Position numbers and translations under genes: made by a program. From Bin22 sp034428635 (GTDB taxonomy: Bacteria; Chloroflexota; Dehalococcoidia; Lucifugimonadales; UBA3495): a DNA stretch of 64,000 nucleotides. Positions 12,030-22,579 of this stretch are shown here, in pieces; positions within the stretch are counted from its first letter, which is position 1; each line of letters begins with the position of its first letter. The stretch spans positions 26,693 through 90,692 of the forward strand of contig DAOUHR010000008.1 of NCBI GenBank assembly GCA_034428635.1. Reading direction: 5' to 3'. Under the pieces are notes generated by a model. That model ran no database searches. It was not told the origin of the DNA and saw nothing but the letters and a program-made list of their open reading frames with translations.

Positions 12030-15000
12030 TAAATCGCCTCCAGTGATTCATACAGCTCGGACTCGTCCCCCATTCCCTCCATCAATGAAGCGCGGTCTTC
12101 TTCGTTCAGCAGTTCCACGGACAGGCCAAGGCTCTGAAGTTCCTTGAGCAGGACGTTAAAGGACTCGGGGACACCGGGCTGGCCGATAGGCTCACCCTTG
12201 ACAATGGCTTCGTAGGTTTTGACCCTGCCCGCCACGTCGTCGGACTTGACTGTCAACACCTCCTGAAGGTTGTAAGCGGCGCTGTAGGCCTCCAGGGCCC
12301 ATACTTCCATTTCGCCGAAGCGCTGGCCGCCGAACTGGGCCTTACCGCCCAGGGGCTGTTGCGTAATCATCGAGTAGGGACCGGTGGAGCGGGCGTGAAT
12401 CTTGTCCTCCACCAGGTGAATCAGCTTGAGCATGTAGATACTGCCCACGGTTACCAATTGATCGAATGCGTCGCCGGTACGCCCGTCATAAAGCTGGAAC
12501 TTGCCGAAGATGGGCGGGGCGATGCCACGCTCCCGGTGTGCCCGCAGGGCTTCCTCGTGCATCTGCTCGGACGACATCCCCTTGGTCTCGACGCCCGCCT
12601 TGTCTTTGAGCCAGATGCTCAGACAGGCATCACGCGCCTCGCCACGAATACTCTCGTCGAACAGGCGGTCACCGTCGTAGCCCCGTTCACTCAGCCAGTC
12701 GTTAACGCGAGAGAAATCAATGCCGGGAGACCACTCGGTTGGCCCTCCGTCTACCGCGCCCGCCTGTTCGGCAAACCACAGGCGCGACAGGGAGTCTTCA
12801 ATGGAATCGTCTGAGGCGCCGTCAAACACGGGAGTCTGCGCCCGGAAGTTGAGGCCTCGGGCGGCCCAGCCCAAATGCGTCTCCAGCACCTGGCCCAGGT
12901 TCATGCGAGAGGGGACGCCGATGGGGTTCAGAATCATATCCACGGGGGTACCGTCTTCCAGGAAGGGCATATCCTCCACCGGCAGAATGCGAGACACCAC
13001 GCCCTTGTTGCCGTGGCGGCCGGCCATTTTGTCGCCCACCGAGATCTTCCTGGTCTGGGCAATCCAGACGCGGACGGCCTCGTTTACGCCAGGGGGCAGG
13101 TCGTCCCGGTTGGCCCGGTTGAGAATTTTCACATCAATGACTTTGCCGCGCTCTCCGTGAGGGACGCGGAGGGAGGTGTCCTTCACATCGCGGGACTTTT
13201 CTCCGAAGATGGCCCGGAGGAGCTTTTCCTCGGCGGTGAGTTCGGTCTCGCCCTTGGGGGTTACCTTGCCCACCAGGATGTCTCCCGGCCCCACGTCGGC
13301 GCCGACGCGAATGATGCCGCGCTCATCCAGATCGCGCAGGCTGGTCTCGCCCACGTTGGGAATGTCGCGGGTGATTTCTTCGGGGCCCAGCTTGGTCTCC
13401 CGGGCTTCCATTTCGTGCTTTTCGATGTGAATAGAGGTGAACTGGTCATCCTTGACCAGGCGTTCGCTGATGATGATGGCGTCCTCGTAGTTGTAACCCT
13501 CCCAGGACATGAATGCCACCAGCACGTTCTGGCCCAGGGCCAACTTTCCGGAGTCGGTGGAGGAACTGTCGGCCAGGGTATCACCGACCAGAACCCGGTC
13601 GCCCTTCTGGACGATGGAGCGCTGGTCGAAACAGGTGCCCTGGTTGGTGCGCGAAAACTTGACCAGTCTGTGGTGGTGGTCCAAACCGTCAGCGTCGGTA
13701 ACCACGATGTCCCGTCCCGAAACGGAAGACACCACGCCCGTAGCACGGGAAAGGATCACTTGGCCGCTGTCCCTGGCCACCCTTTCCTCAATGCCCGTAC
13801 CCACCACAGGGACCTGGGGCCGCAGCAGGGGCACTGCCTGCCGCTGCATGTTGGAACCCATCAGGGCGCGGTTGGCGTCGTCGTGCTCCAGGAAAGGAAT
13901 CAGGGCCGCTGAGATGCTCATGATCTGCATGGGCGAGACGTCCATCAAATCGACATTCGCCGGGAAGTCCTGGGCGTAGTTTTCGCCCAACCGGATTTCG
14001 ACCCGGTCGTGGACGAACTGGCCCAGGGCATCCAGCTCGGAATTAGCCTGGGCGATGCGGTAGCTCTCCTCCCGGTCTGCTGACATGTACTCCACGAACT
14101 CGGGGCCGCCTCCCACATAAGGGCGGACGCTGATCATCGTCCCGGCCGGCAGTTCCCGAACAGCCTTCACGTTGGCGGAAGTCAGTTTCTTGCCGGTCGA
14201 CACCAGGGTCTTGCCGTCCAGGCCCAGCACATCCTCGGTAACCTCCCTGCCTTCCAGGTCCGGGGCGGTGTTGGAGATAGACTTCAGGACTTGCCGGTAG
14301 GGCGACTCGATGAAGCCGTAAGGGTTGGTCTGGGCATATGAAGAAAGGGAACTGAGCAGGCCAATGTTGGGCCCTTCAGGAGTCTCGATAGGGCAGATGC
14401 GGCCGTAGTGAGAGAAGTGCACATCCCGCACGTCGAAGCCGGCCCGCTCCCTGGACAAGCCGCCCGGACCCAGGGCGGAGAGGCGACGCTTGTGGGTCAG
14501 TTCCGCCAGGGGGTTGGTCTGGTCCATAAACTGGGACAACTGGGACCCGCCGAAAAACTCGCGGACGGCGGCCACCACGGGCCGCACGTTTACCAAACCG
14601 CGGGGGGCAACTTCCTCTGCATCCACAAGGGTCATCTTTTCCTTGACCATGCGCTCCATTCGGGAGAGGCCAATACGGACCTGGTTCTGCACCAGTTCGC
14701 CCACTGCCCTGACCCGGCGGTTGCCCAGGTGGTCTATGTCGTCGGCCCGTTCCTCGCCCCGATTGACCAGGATCAGGGTACGCACCACCCGGAGCATGTC
14801 ATCCAGAGACAGAATGCGCTGGGCGGGGCGCTCTTCGATCTGGAGGCGGCGGTTGAACTTGTATCGGCCAACCCGCCCCAGGTCGTAGCGCCGTGAATCA
14901 AAGAAGGAAGTCTTTATCAGATTGCTGGCGTTCTCCACACTGGGAGGTTCCCCCGGGCGCAGGCGGCGGTAAAGCTCCACCTGGGCGGAAGCGATCTGGC

Positions 15001-15826
15001 GAGCGGTTTCGATGTGGAAGTCCTGGTCGGGGCGCAGCCATTCCCACATGTTCCGCAGGTCGTCTTCGCGGAAATGAGGATCACGCTCGGCGGAGGGCTG
15101 GTCCCGGTCCAGGGTAGTCTGGATATACTGGTGCCTTTCGTCCGTATCAACATCAGCGAAATAGGCCACCATCTCTTCCCTGGTTACGCCCATGGCCCGG
15201 AAGAAGGTGGTAACAGAAACGCGGCGCTTCCGGTCGACCTTCACCGAGAGGATGTCCTTGATGCTGGTCTCAAATTCCAGCCAGGCGCCCCTGGAAGGAA
15301 TAACCTGGGCTGTGCAGAGATTTCGCTCTACGGCGGGCGACTTGTCGTGCTTGAAATACACGCCGGGGGAGCGGACCAACTGGCTGACCACAACGCGTTC
15401 AGCGCCGTTAATGATGAAAGTTCCCGTATCCGTCATCACGGGAATTTCGCCCATGAATATATCCTGCTCTAGCCGCTCGTTGGTTTCGAGCTTAACGAGC
15501 AGGGCCTTCAGGGTCAGGGGCTGGTTGTAGGTCTTCTCCAGTTCCTTGCACTCGGCCGGCGAGAGCTTGGGTTCCTCGAAGGTGTGTTCCAGGAAATGCA
15601 GTTCATACTTCTTGCCGGTGTAATCGGTAATGGGGGAGAATTCCCTGAAGACCTCCGCCAAGCCGTCTTTCTTGAACCAGTCATAGGACTGTATCTGGCT
15701 GAGGATCAGGTGTGGTACGTCCAGGACCTCGGCAATGCGGGCATAAGATTTGACCCTGGCGGCGGCTGAACCGGCGCCATTGGCCTTGCCGTTGGAATGC
15801 CCATTAGACACGGGAGTCATAGCCAT
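12029..15826 (-). CDS. rpoB: DNA-directed RNA polymerase subunit beta
   Basis: The 1265-residue beta subunit is complete. The rifampicin-pocket region (about residues 421-460) reads GGSQLSQFMDQTNPLAELTH followed by KRRLSALGPGG. All the classic resistance positions (the equivalents of E. coli Q513, D516, H526 and S531) carry the sensitive residues. Other signatures are SSYAQTNPYGFIESPYR, GRHGNKGVVSRI and the C-terminal GKAQFGGQRFGEMEVWALEA that anchors beta'. The ATG has AAGGAG eight bases upstream. The N-terminus carries a short Ala/Gly/Ser/Asn-rich extension (about residues 1-25). Confidence 0.97.
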
Positions 15827-15960
15827 TCTCCATTCTCCTTTTTGCGAACGCAGGATGGGGACTAGTGGCCGGAAAAATTAGACAAAGTGGGACCAGGGTC
15901 TGTGATTTGCTTCGGAAAATGAGCAAAAATAGGTAGATGAGGCATATTCGGTAACCCCTA

Positions 15961-15988
15961 ATTATAGTTGGCTAATTTGGATTGTCAA
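15961..15988 (-). promoter_or_regulatory. Promoter of rpoB-rpoC-pyrD
   Basis: On the minus strand a perfect TTGACA (15988-15983) and a perfect TATAAT (15966-15961) are separated by 16 bases. The predicted transcript starts about 128 bases before the rpoB ATG. Confidence 0.78.
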
Positions 15989-16147
15989 CCGGTTTTTGTG
16001 AGGCTCTCCAACCGCCGCGAAGAAGGTGAGGTTCCTGGACCGCCCTGCTGCCGTGTGAAAGCTGCCACAGAACCGGGATGTAGCACGACGAACAGGTTAC
16101 GGGCAGAGGCAAGAAAGAACTGGCCGTCGCCGTGAAATAATGGTGAA

Positions 16148-16179
16148 AAGTTGATGCCGATTCGGGAGGGCATCAACTT
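16148..16179. other. Stem-loop in the rpoB/DUF11-protein intergenic region
   Basis: AAGTTGATGCC at 16148-16158 pairs perfectly with GGCATCAACTT at 16169-16179 around a ten-base loop. On the minus strand it is followed by TTTTC, weakly terminator-like, but no minus-strand gene lies upstream. Confidence 0.5.
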
Positions 16180-16209
16180 CCCAACCCGTTAATTGTCGGG
16201 TATCCATTC

Positions 16210-16227
16210 CCTGGCCTGCAGGCCAGG
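16210..16227. other. Perfect 18-base palindrome
   Basis: CCTGGCCTGCAGGCCAGG is its own reverse complement. It lies about 150 bases upstream of the DUF11-protein promoter and could be a dimeric regulator site or a cruciform/hairpin. No function can be assigned. Confidence 0.4.
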
Positions 16228-16363
16228 AGAACAGCTGACATTCTGCATTAGAATGGAATTTGAGGGCGACAAGAAAGCGTCAACCTGGCTGGAAAGGCAC
16301 CAAATACCGGTTTCCGGGCTCTTGTTCTGGGGACTCTAGGGTAGCGTGGGGGTTGGGTACCCC

Positions 16364-16391
16364 TTGACTTTCCATAACTGCTATGTAAAAT
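16364..16391 (+). promoter_or_regulatory. Promoter of the DUF11-repeat surface protein
   Basis: TTGACT at 16364-16369, a 16-base spacer and TAAAAT at 16386-16391, about 113 bases before the start codon. Confidence 0.6.
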
Positions 16392-16504
16392 TCTTTGCGT
16401 CGAAATTCGCCATTCCGATAGGCATTTTGGTATTCACCAGAACTTTGCCGGCGTTTAGTTCACCAACACATTCTTATCAACAAACCTGACAGAGGAAGGT
16501 ACAA

Positions 16505-19207
16505 ATGAGCCCCTCAACCATCAAGACTCTCCCATGGATGATCGGCATAATTGCCGTGCTTGCATTGGCAGGGATAGTAACCGGCACAATGCTGCTAGCG
16601 CCATCCTCTACGACAGATGCGCCGGCCATGGTGAATTTTGTAGAACCATCTCCGGAAACCCAGAAAGACCCCTCTCCCCCAACCACGGCCTCGGTAGCCA
16701 CCTATACCAGGTTCCCCCAGGTCAGATTGGACGAAGATGCCCGGGCAGACCTGGCAAGTAACCAGTCCCTGGCGGAGGTTTCCAAAACGGTGATTGCCCA
16801 GACCGATCCGGCCACGGCGCCGATGGCGGTCAGCATTGATCCGGTGGAGGACTGGAACCCCATCTTCAGCCAGCACACTTTCACCGTCACGGTTAACGGG
16901 GCCGACGGCACGCCGGCGAACGGCGTTGAGGTGGAAGTCTTTCTCAACCGGTTTGGCGAGGCTGTGGGCGATATCGTCTCCCTGGGTGGAGAAAATCCCC
17001 GCAAAGTTGACAATTTCTTTGGGCGCGTGATTACCGACGACAACGGCCAGGCCACACTGACCATCACCGCCACCCGCACGGGCGACACCGACGTAACCGC
17101 CTTTGTTCCCCAGATAATGGACAACGACACCCACAAGGTGTTTGCGGTGAAGCACTGGGTTGATATGGATGTGGAGTTCCCCGCTGATGGCGTTAACCTG
17201 GTGGGAATTGAACACCCGATGCTGGTGCGGATCTACAAGGTTTCTGACGGCTCCCCCATCGCGGACGCCAACGTGTCCTGGTCCATAGTGGACGGAGATC
17301 CCGCAGCCACCCTGGACAACCAGGGGGGAACGGTCTCCACCACCACCAACGGGAATGGTGAGACGGTGGTCACCCTGCGGCAGGTGGAACCTGCCCTGGG
17401 CGACAACCAGGTCCTGATCCAGGTTCTGGAGGAAGGCACCAACAAGGCGATGTTCAGCCACACCCTCACCAAGACGTGGCAGTCGCCCACCCTGGAAGTT
17501 AACAAGGAAGGTCCTGCCAGCCTTGGCCTGCGCAAGACCGGCGAGTACACGGTGGCCGTCACCAACAGCGGCGACACCACCGCAACCAATGTGACCCTGA
17601 CCGACGACCTGCCTGAAGGCCTGACGTTCGTAAGCTCCACTCCGGAAGCCGCCAGTTCTGACGGCAGCACCGTTACCTGGAGCCTGGGCGACATCCCGCC
17701 TGGTGAGTCCGTATCCGTCAGTATGATGCTGACAGCCGACAATGTCGGTGAGCAGATCAATACCGCCACCGCCGTCTCTGTGGAAGGCATCAGCGGGCTG
17801 GATACTGCGTTGACCAGCGTGATCCCCGGCTCCCTGCAGCTGGCCAAGTCCGGCCCGGAACAGACGATCTCCGGCGACGACCTGACCTACGAGATCACGG
17901 TAACCAATGACGGCGCCGGCGCGCTGACCAACATCGTCCTGACCGACATTTTGCCCGAGGGCCTGACCTACGTGTCCAGCAGCCCGGAGGGAGCAGTTGG
18001 CGCCGACGGCACAGTGAGCTGGCTTATTGAATCCCTGGACGCCGAGGCATCCGCCACGGTGTCCGTGGTAGCAACCACCGGCGAATCCGGCGAAATAGTG
18101 AACACCTCAACCGTTGACTCGGATGAGGGGGCTACCGCCACGGCCCAGGCCACCACCCTGGTAACCAAATCCGACCTGTCCATAACCAAGACGGCGGACA
18201 ACGCCAGCCCGCTACTGGGCCAGCAGACAGTCTTCACCATCGCAGTAACCAACAACGGCGACGCAGTGGCATCCAACGTTTCGGTGGTTGACCCGCTGCC
18301 TACCGAAATTGGCAGCGTAGTGGCAGACCCCGAAGCCACGCTGGCAGATGACGGCAGCCTGCAGTGGACTATCGCGTCCATCGACCCGGGGGCCACGGCC
18401 ACCATCACCGTTACCGGCACTGCCACGGTGGGCGGAACTATCACCAATACCGTTTCCGCCACCGAGCGCGGTGTGACCGTGACCGCGGAAGCCAGCATCG
18501 ACGTGCTGGAGCCCGCGGTCAGCCTGGCCAAGGCCGGCGGTTCGGCCCTGTACGTGGACGGTGAACGGACTTACACCATCACCGCAACAAACACCGGTAC
18601 GGCCAACCTGACCGGCGTGACCATAACCGACAATATCCCGGCTGAGATGTCCTACGTTACCAGCGACAACGGAGGCCAGGAGGCCGACGGTGTAGTAACC
18701 TGGGCCATCGGCGATCTGAACGTAGGTGCATCCGTTGACGTATCGGTAACGTTGCGCGGTGACTCGGTTGGCGAGGTCATAAACACAGCCAACGTGACCA
18801 GCACTGAAGGCGCAACGGCCGACGCGGTTATCAACATCAGCATCGTGGCGGCAGCCGCGGCCCACCTGAGCATCATCGACGGCGTGGACCCCATGGGCGT
18901 AGGTGAACAGGGCAGCTACACGATTACCATAACCAACCAGAGCCAAGACTCGGCAATGTCCAATGTGAGGCTGTCGGTAACCATCCCGTCCCAGTTCTCC
19001 GTAGTTACCGCCGAGGGCGGAGCAATCTCCGGTGGCACCGTAACCTACACGGCAGTCCCGTCCCTGGCGGCCGGTGAAGAACTGCTGTACACCATCAGTG
19101 TCGAGGCAGTGAGCGCTGGTGACGTAGTCGCCTCCGCTACCCTGCGGTACGACGAGTTCACCCAGCCGATCACGGCCCAGGAAGGTACGACCATCGTAGA
19201 CCGGTAA
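16505..19207 (+). CDS. Secreted surface protein with five DUF11 (TIGR01451-type) repeats
   Basis: The 900-residue protein begins with an uncleaved-signal or signal-peptide helix (PWMIGIIAVLALAGIVTGTM, residues 11-30). A Thr/Pro/Ser-rich linker follows, then two Ig-like regions (about 110-210 and 220-325, the second resembling Big_1 domains), then five tandem DUF11 beta-sandwich repeats of about 115 residues starting near residues 329, 442, 557, 672 and 787. Each repeat carries variants of TYTITVTNTG, then a turn with LPEG, then a W-containing strand and a closing INTATV. Such proteins form cell-surface fibres or envelope layers in Chloroflexi and archaea. There is no LPXTG, S-layer-homology or C-terminal membrane anchor, so the N-terminal helix may tether it. 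AGGAAGG precedes the ATG. It is monocistronic, with its own promoter and terminator. Confidence 0.82.
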   Translation: MSPSTIKTLPWMIGIIAVLALAGIVTGTMLLAPSSTTDAPAMVNFVEPSPETQKDPSPPTTASVATYTRFPQVRLDEDARADLASNQSLAEVSKTVIAQTDPATAPMAVSIDPVEDWNPIFSQHTFTVTVNGADGTPANGVEVEVFLNRFGEAVGDIVSLGGENPRKVDNFFGRVITDDNGQATLTITATRTGDTDVTAFVPQIMDNDTHKVFAVKHWVDMDVEFPADGVNLVGIEHPMLVRIYKVSDGSPIADANVSWSIVDGDPAATLDNQGGTVSTTTNGNGETVVTLRQVEPALGDNQVLIQVLEEGTNKAMFSHTLTKTWQSPTLEVNKEGPASLGLRKTGEYTVAVTNSGDTTATNVTLTDDLPEGLTFVSSTPEAASSDGSTVTWSLGDIPPGESVSVSMMLTADNVGEQINTATAVSVEGISGLDTALTSVIPGSLQLAKSGPEQTISGDDLTYEITVTNDGAGALTNIVLTDILPEGLTYVSSSPEGAVGADGTVSWLIESLDAEASATVSVVATTGESGEIVNTSTVDSDEGATATAQATTLVTKSDLSITKTADNASPLLGQQTVFTIAVTNNGDAVASNVSVVDPLPTEIGSVVADPEATLADDGSLQWTIASIDPGATATITVTGTATVGGTITNTVSATERGVTVTAEASIDVLEPAVSLAKAGGSALYVDGERTYTITATNTGTANLTGVTITDNIPAEMSYVTSDNGGQEADGVVTWAIGDLNVGASVDVSVTLRGDSVGEVINTANVTSTEGATADAVINISIVAAAAAHLSIIDGVDPMGVGEQGSYTITITNQSQDSAMSNVRLSVTIPSQFSVVTAEGGAISGGTVTYTAVPSLAAGEELLYTISVEAVSAGDVVASATLRYDEFTQPITAQEGTTIVDR

Positions 19208-19223
19208 CCAAAGCTAGACCCCA

Positions 19224-19253
19224 ACCGGGCGGCCAGGATCCGGGCCGCCCGGT
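19224..19253 (+). other. GC-rich stem-loop after the DUF11-protein gene
   Basis: ACCGGGCGGCC and GGCCGCCCGGT form a perfect 11-base-pair stem with an eight-base loop, 16 bases after the stop codon. It lacks a T run, so it more likely protects the 3' end or assists the true terminator just downstream. Confidence 0.5.
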
Positions 19254-19270
19254 CAAAACAACGAACCAGC

Positions 19271-19299
19271 GGGGCCCCAGGCAGGGGCCCCAATTTTTT
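19271..19299 (+). terminator. Intrinsic terminator of the DUF11-protein gene
   Basis: Eight base pairs GGGGCCCC/GGGGCCCC with a five-base loop are followed by AATTTTTT. Confidence 0.85.
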
Positions 19300-19370
19300 G
19301 GCGCCGCCGTCAAGACTGCGACGCCAGCCCTCCCAATAATGGCCCAAGATAGACAGAGACAATGTCCACA

Positions 19371-19399
19371 TTGACAGCCTCACTTGCCAAACCTAGAAT
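19371..19399 (+). promoter_or_regulatory. Promoter of modABC
   Basis: Perfect TTGACA at 19371-19376, a 17-base spacer and TAGAAT at 19394-19399, about 75 bases before the called modA start. No convincing molybdenum-cofactor riboswitch or ModE-type palindrome is visible around it. Confidence 0.68.
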
Positions 19400-19474
19400 T
19401 TTCTGACTGTGTCGCGTGGCGTCTTGCGCACTTAATCTGAGCCTGAAGGACATCCAGTCAACGCCAGTTGAATA

Positions 19475-20428
19475 TTGACACCAGGAAGACAAACCAAGGA
19501 AATACTAACTACCCCCTGCCTGAGAAGCAGGAAAGCCGCCCCCTTCCCCTTGCTGATGGCATTAGCGCTGGTGACTGCGGTGGCAACGGGCTGCGGAGAA
19601 GGGGCTGGCCAGCGTCCGACAAGTCAGTTAGGAAATCCTGCCAACAAGGAAGAATCGGCAATCACGGTTTTTGCGGCTGCATCGTTGACGGATGCGTTTA
19701 ACGCCCTTGCCAGGGAATACCGGTTGCAAAATCCGGGGATAGAACTTGTCCTTAACTTCGACGGCAGCCAGCGGCTGCGGACCCAATTGGAGCACGGGGC
19801 ACAGGCTGACGTATTTGCCTCCGCAGATTGGGACCAAATGGAAGCGGTCGAATCCCGCGGACTGACTGCCAGCCCTCCGATCAACTTTGCCAGCAATCGC
19901 CTGATAATTTTGGGGTATATTGGTTCGGGCGGAAATCTGGACCCGAAAACTTTCAGTTCCTACTCACTTTCAGAGGATACGCTCCGCGGGAATCTGGAGC
20001 CGCTGGCCGCCCCCGGAATGAAGATTGTGGTGGGGCAGTCCCTGGTCCCGATTGGCAGATACACGGAACAGTTGCTGGAAGCGATTGAAACTTCCCCCGC
20101 CCTGGGCCAGGAATTGGCTGATGGAATGAGGGCAAATGTGGTGTCTCGAGAGGGCAATGTGCGCGCTATAGTTCAGAAGGTGGACCTGGGCGAGGTTGAC
20201 GCAGGGGTAGTCTACTCGTCGGACGCGACTCAGGTTTCCGCTGGCGTAACAGTTTTGGAGCTACCCGAATCCATTAATGTGAATGCACACTACCCAATTG
20301 CCGCCCTAACTCGGAAGCATGGCGTTTCCGAATTCGTCGGTTTTGTGATGTCTGGGCGGGGCCAGCAAATCCTCCGAGAGTACGATTTCGGGCCGCGATT
20401 GGACAACGAGGAGAATAACCGGCAATGA
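19475..20428 (+). CDS. modA: Molybdate ABC transporter substrate-binding lipoprotein ModA
   Basis: The 317-residue protein has a lipoprotein signal with positive charges (RSRK at 17-20), a hydrophobic run and a lipobox-like ATGC with the lipidated cysteine near residue 40. The mature part is a class ModA/WtpA binding protein, with ITVFAAASLTDAFNALAREY, DVFASADWDQM and the closing region ALTRKHGVSEFVGFVMS. It captures molybdate or tungstate outside the membrane for ModBC. The start is uncertain: TTG at 19475 retains the charged signal region, while the ATG at residue 28 would remove it. modB follows 55 bases downstream. Confidence 0.88.
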   Translation: MTPGRQTKEILTTPCLRSRKAAPFPLLMALALVTAVATGCGEGAGQRPTSQLGNPANKEESAITVFAAASLTDAFNALAREYRLQNPGIELVLNFDGSQRLRTQLEHGAQADVFASADWDQMEAVESRGLTASPPINFASNRLIILGYIGSGGNLDPKTFSSYSLSEDTLRGNLEPLAAPGMKIVVGQSLVPIGRYTEQLLEAIETSPALGQELADGMRANVVSREGNVRAIVQKVDLGEVDAGVVYSSDATQVSAGVTVLELPESINVNAHYPIAALTRKHGVSEFVGFVMSGRGQQILREYDFGPRLDNEENNRQ

Positions 20429-20483
20429 GCTTGGACTTGACAGAGTCGGGCGATAACGCGCTCATCCAGGACCGTCGTGGGTC

Positions 20484-21323
20484 ATGGGTCTCCAGTTGAA
20501 AAGGTTAATCGGGGGCGCTCGGCCATCTGGGACATCCTCCCGAATACCCGTAGGAACAATCGCTACCTCACTCTATGTTGCTTTCATCTGCCTGCCAATC
20601 CTGGCCCTGCTTCTTAGAGTAGTCCTGCAGAATGATGCCCTGGCCAGCGTGGCCAACTCCCAGGTGCTCATGGCGCTGCGCCTGTCGTTGTTCACCAGCG
20701 CCATCAGTATGCTGGTGGTGGTGCTGGTGGGAACCCCCTTCGCCCTGTCCCTGGCCCGCAGCGAATCTATGGTTATGCGGGCGGTGGACCAGATAGTGGA
20801 ACTGCCGATAATACTGCCGCCGGTAGTGGCGGGTGTGGCCATGCTGCTGGCCTTCGGGCGGCAGGGCATTCTGGGGCCACCCCTCGCCGAATTGGGAATT
20901 TCCCTGCCCTTCACCACGGCAGCCGTGGTTTTTGCCCAGATTTTCGTGGCCGCCCCCTTCTTTGTCCGGTCGGCCAAGCTGGGTTTTATGTCGGTACCCC
21001 GCGAATATGAAGCCATTTCCCAGACGCTGGGGCTGTCACCCTGGCGCACGTTCTTGAAACTGACCCTGCCCCTGGCAGCCCCCTCGCTGCTGACCGGCCT
21101 GGCGCTGGCCTGGGCACGGGCACTTTCCGAGTTCGGCGCCACCATAATGTTCGCCGGCAACCTGACGGGAAAGACACAGACTATGCCCCTGGCGATTATG
21201 ACGGCCATGGAGTCCAGCCTGGAAAGCGCCATAGCCCTGTCGGCCATCCTGCTGGCGTTGGCCTTGCTGGTGCTGGTGGCCCTGGGCCTGATTGCCAGGA
21301 ATCGGTGGCGGGAGGCGATATGA
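20484..21323 (+). CDS. modB: Molybdate ABC transporter permease ModB
   Basis: This is a 279-residue inner-membrane permease with about five to six transmembrane helices, for example VALYV-type and MLVVVLVGTPFALSLARSE segments. It also has the cytoplasmic EAA loop (REYEAISQTLGLSPWRTFLK) that couples to the ATPase. The stop codon overlaps the modC start (ATGA), so the two are translationally coupled. The gene completes a modA-modB-modC order typical of molybdate importers. Confidence 0.9.
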   Translation: MGLQLKRLIGGARPSGTSSRIPVGTIATSLYVAFICLPILALLLRVVLQNDALASVANSQVLMALRLSLFTSAISMLVVVLVGTPFALSLARSESMVMRAVDQIVELPIILPPVVAGVAMLLAFGRQGILGPPLAELGISLPFTTAAVVFAQIFVAAPFFVRSAKLGFMSVPREYEAISQTLGLSPWRTFLKLTLPLAAPSLLTGLALAWARALSEFGATIMFAGNLTGKTQTMPLAIMTAMESSLESAIALSAILLALALLVLVALGLIARNRWREAI

Positions 21324-22450
21324 GCAGCGTCATGGCTAAAACGCCATCCACATCCCAGTCCGCCGGATGGATAAAATACGAGATCGGTCGATTCAGCCTG
21401 GAAGCCAGTTGGGAGGTTGAACCTGGGCACACGCTAACCCTGTTCGGGCCTTCGGGGGCTGGCAAAACCACTCTTCTGCGGGCCATTGCCGGCCTGGTCC
21501 AGCCACGGGAAGGGCACATCGAAATTGGCGACCAGACAGTCTTTGACAGCCAGCAGGGAATCTTCGTACCACCTCACCTGCGGCGGGTGGGTCTGCTGAC
21601 CCAGGGCCACCACCTGTTTCCCCATCTGACTGTGGGCGGCAACATTGGTTACGGGTTGACCGACTGGGAACCGGAGGAGCGACGACGCCGGCTGGCTGAA
21701 CTAGTGGAATTGTTCCAATTGGCTGAACTGGTGGACCGACGGCCCCACCAGATCTCGGGAGGCCAGCAACAGCGGGCAGCCCTGGCCCGGGCGCTGGCGC
21801 CACAACCGGCCCTGATGCTGCTGGACGAACCCTTCAACTCGCTGGATGTTGAACTGCGACGAAGCCTGCGGTCCGAATTGAGGGCCAGGTTAAAGGAGGC
21901 GGGAGTGCCGTCGATTATGGTAACCCACGACATCGAGGAGGCCATAAGCATGGCCGACATGGTGCAGGTCATCAACCACGGCAAGGTGGAGGCCGCCGGC
22001 GCTCCCCTGGAGGTATTGGGACAGCCGGGGCACGGTCGTGTAGCCCGCCTGGTGGGGGTGGAAAACCTCCTTGCCCTGTCGGTAGCATCGATTCACCCAC
22101 AAGACGGGACCATGGTCTGCGCGGACGCCGGTGGCGGCTTGCGGTTGGAGGTGCCTCTCTCCGACGTGGTCGGCGGCAACCGGGTAACGGTGGGCATTCG
22201 CGCTTCCGACATCATCCTGGCGGATACGGAGCCCCGGGGTTCTTCCGCACGCAATCGACTGCCAGGGGTGGTCTCAGGGATAGAACTGCGGCCTCCCGGT
22301 TACGAAGTTACCCTGGCGTGCCGTGGCGTGGACCTGAAGTGCCACATCACCGGCACGTCCCTGAACGAAATGGGCATAAGCGCTGGAGACAGCCTCTGGG
22401 CCGTGTTCAAAGCCTCCTCCTGCTTCCTTGTTTCCGAAGACGAGACCTGA
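21320..22450 (+). CDS. modC: Molybdate ABC transporter ATP-binding protein ModC
   Basis: The 376-residue ATPase has Walker A GPSGAGKTT (about 43-51), the signature ISGGQQQRAALARAL, Walker B LMLLDEPFNSLD and the switch histidine in MVTHDIEEA. After the nucleotide-binding domain comes a C-terminal molybdate-binding TOBE-like domain (about 300-375). The ATG at 21320 overlaps the modB stop as ATGA and is preceded by GGGAGG. An in-frame GTG 15 bases earlier is less likely. It energises uptake of molybdate captured by ModA. Confidence 0.9.
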   Translation: MSSVMAKTPSTSQSAGWIKYEIGRFSLEASWEVEPGHTLTLFGPSGAGKTTLLRAIAGLVQPREGHIEIGDQTVFDSQQGIFVPPHLRRVGLLTQGHHLFPHLTVGGNIGYGLTDWEPEERRRRLAELVELFQLAELVDRRPHQISGGQQQRAALARALAPQPALMLLDEPFNSLDVELRRSLRSELRARLKEAGVPSIMVTHDIEEAISMADMVQVINHGKVEAAGAPLEVLGQPGHGRVARLVGVENLLALSVASIHPQDGTMVCADAGGGLRLEVPLSDVVGGNRVTVGIRASDIILADTEPRGSSARNRLPGVVSGIELRPPGYEVTLACRGVDLKCHITGTSLNEMGISAGDSLWAVFKASSCFLVSEDET

Positions 22451-22579
22451 CCGCGCGGGGCCTTCATATTTTCTTAAACCCCATTCGGGCGGATATGTGG
22501 CTATAATCGATAAGCTTAGACCAAGATAACAACACCAACACGGAAAGTACCGATCCCGGGAACAGGAGTGCAGGACAGA

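Larger units (their letters stand above)
15827..16504. other. Long intergenic control region between rpoB and the DUF11 protein
   Basis: This 678-base divergent region holds the rpoBC promoter, a 128-base rpoB leader, a stem-loop at 16148-16179, a perfect 18-base palindrome at 16210-16227 and the promoter of the plus-strand surface-protein gene. I find no coding frame with codon use like the neighbours and no recognisable structured RNA. Confidence 0.6.

Noticed and set aside
19300..19474. Molybdenum-cofactor riboswitch or ModE site upstream of modA
   Set aside because: No complex fold or ModE palindrome is visible. Only a standard promoter is present in the 175-base gap.
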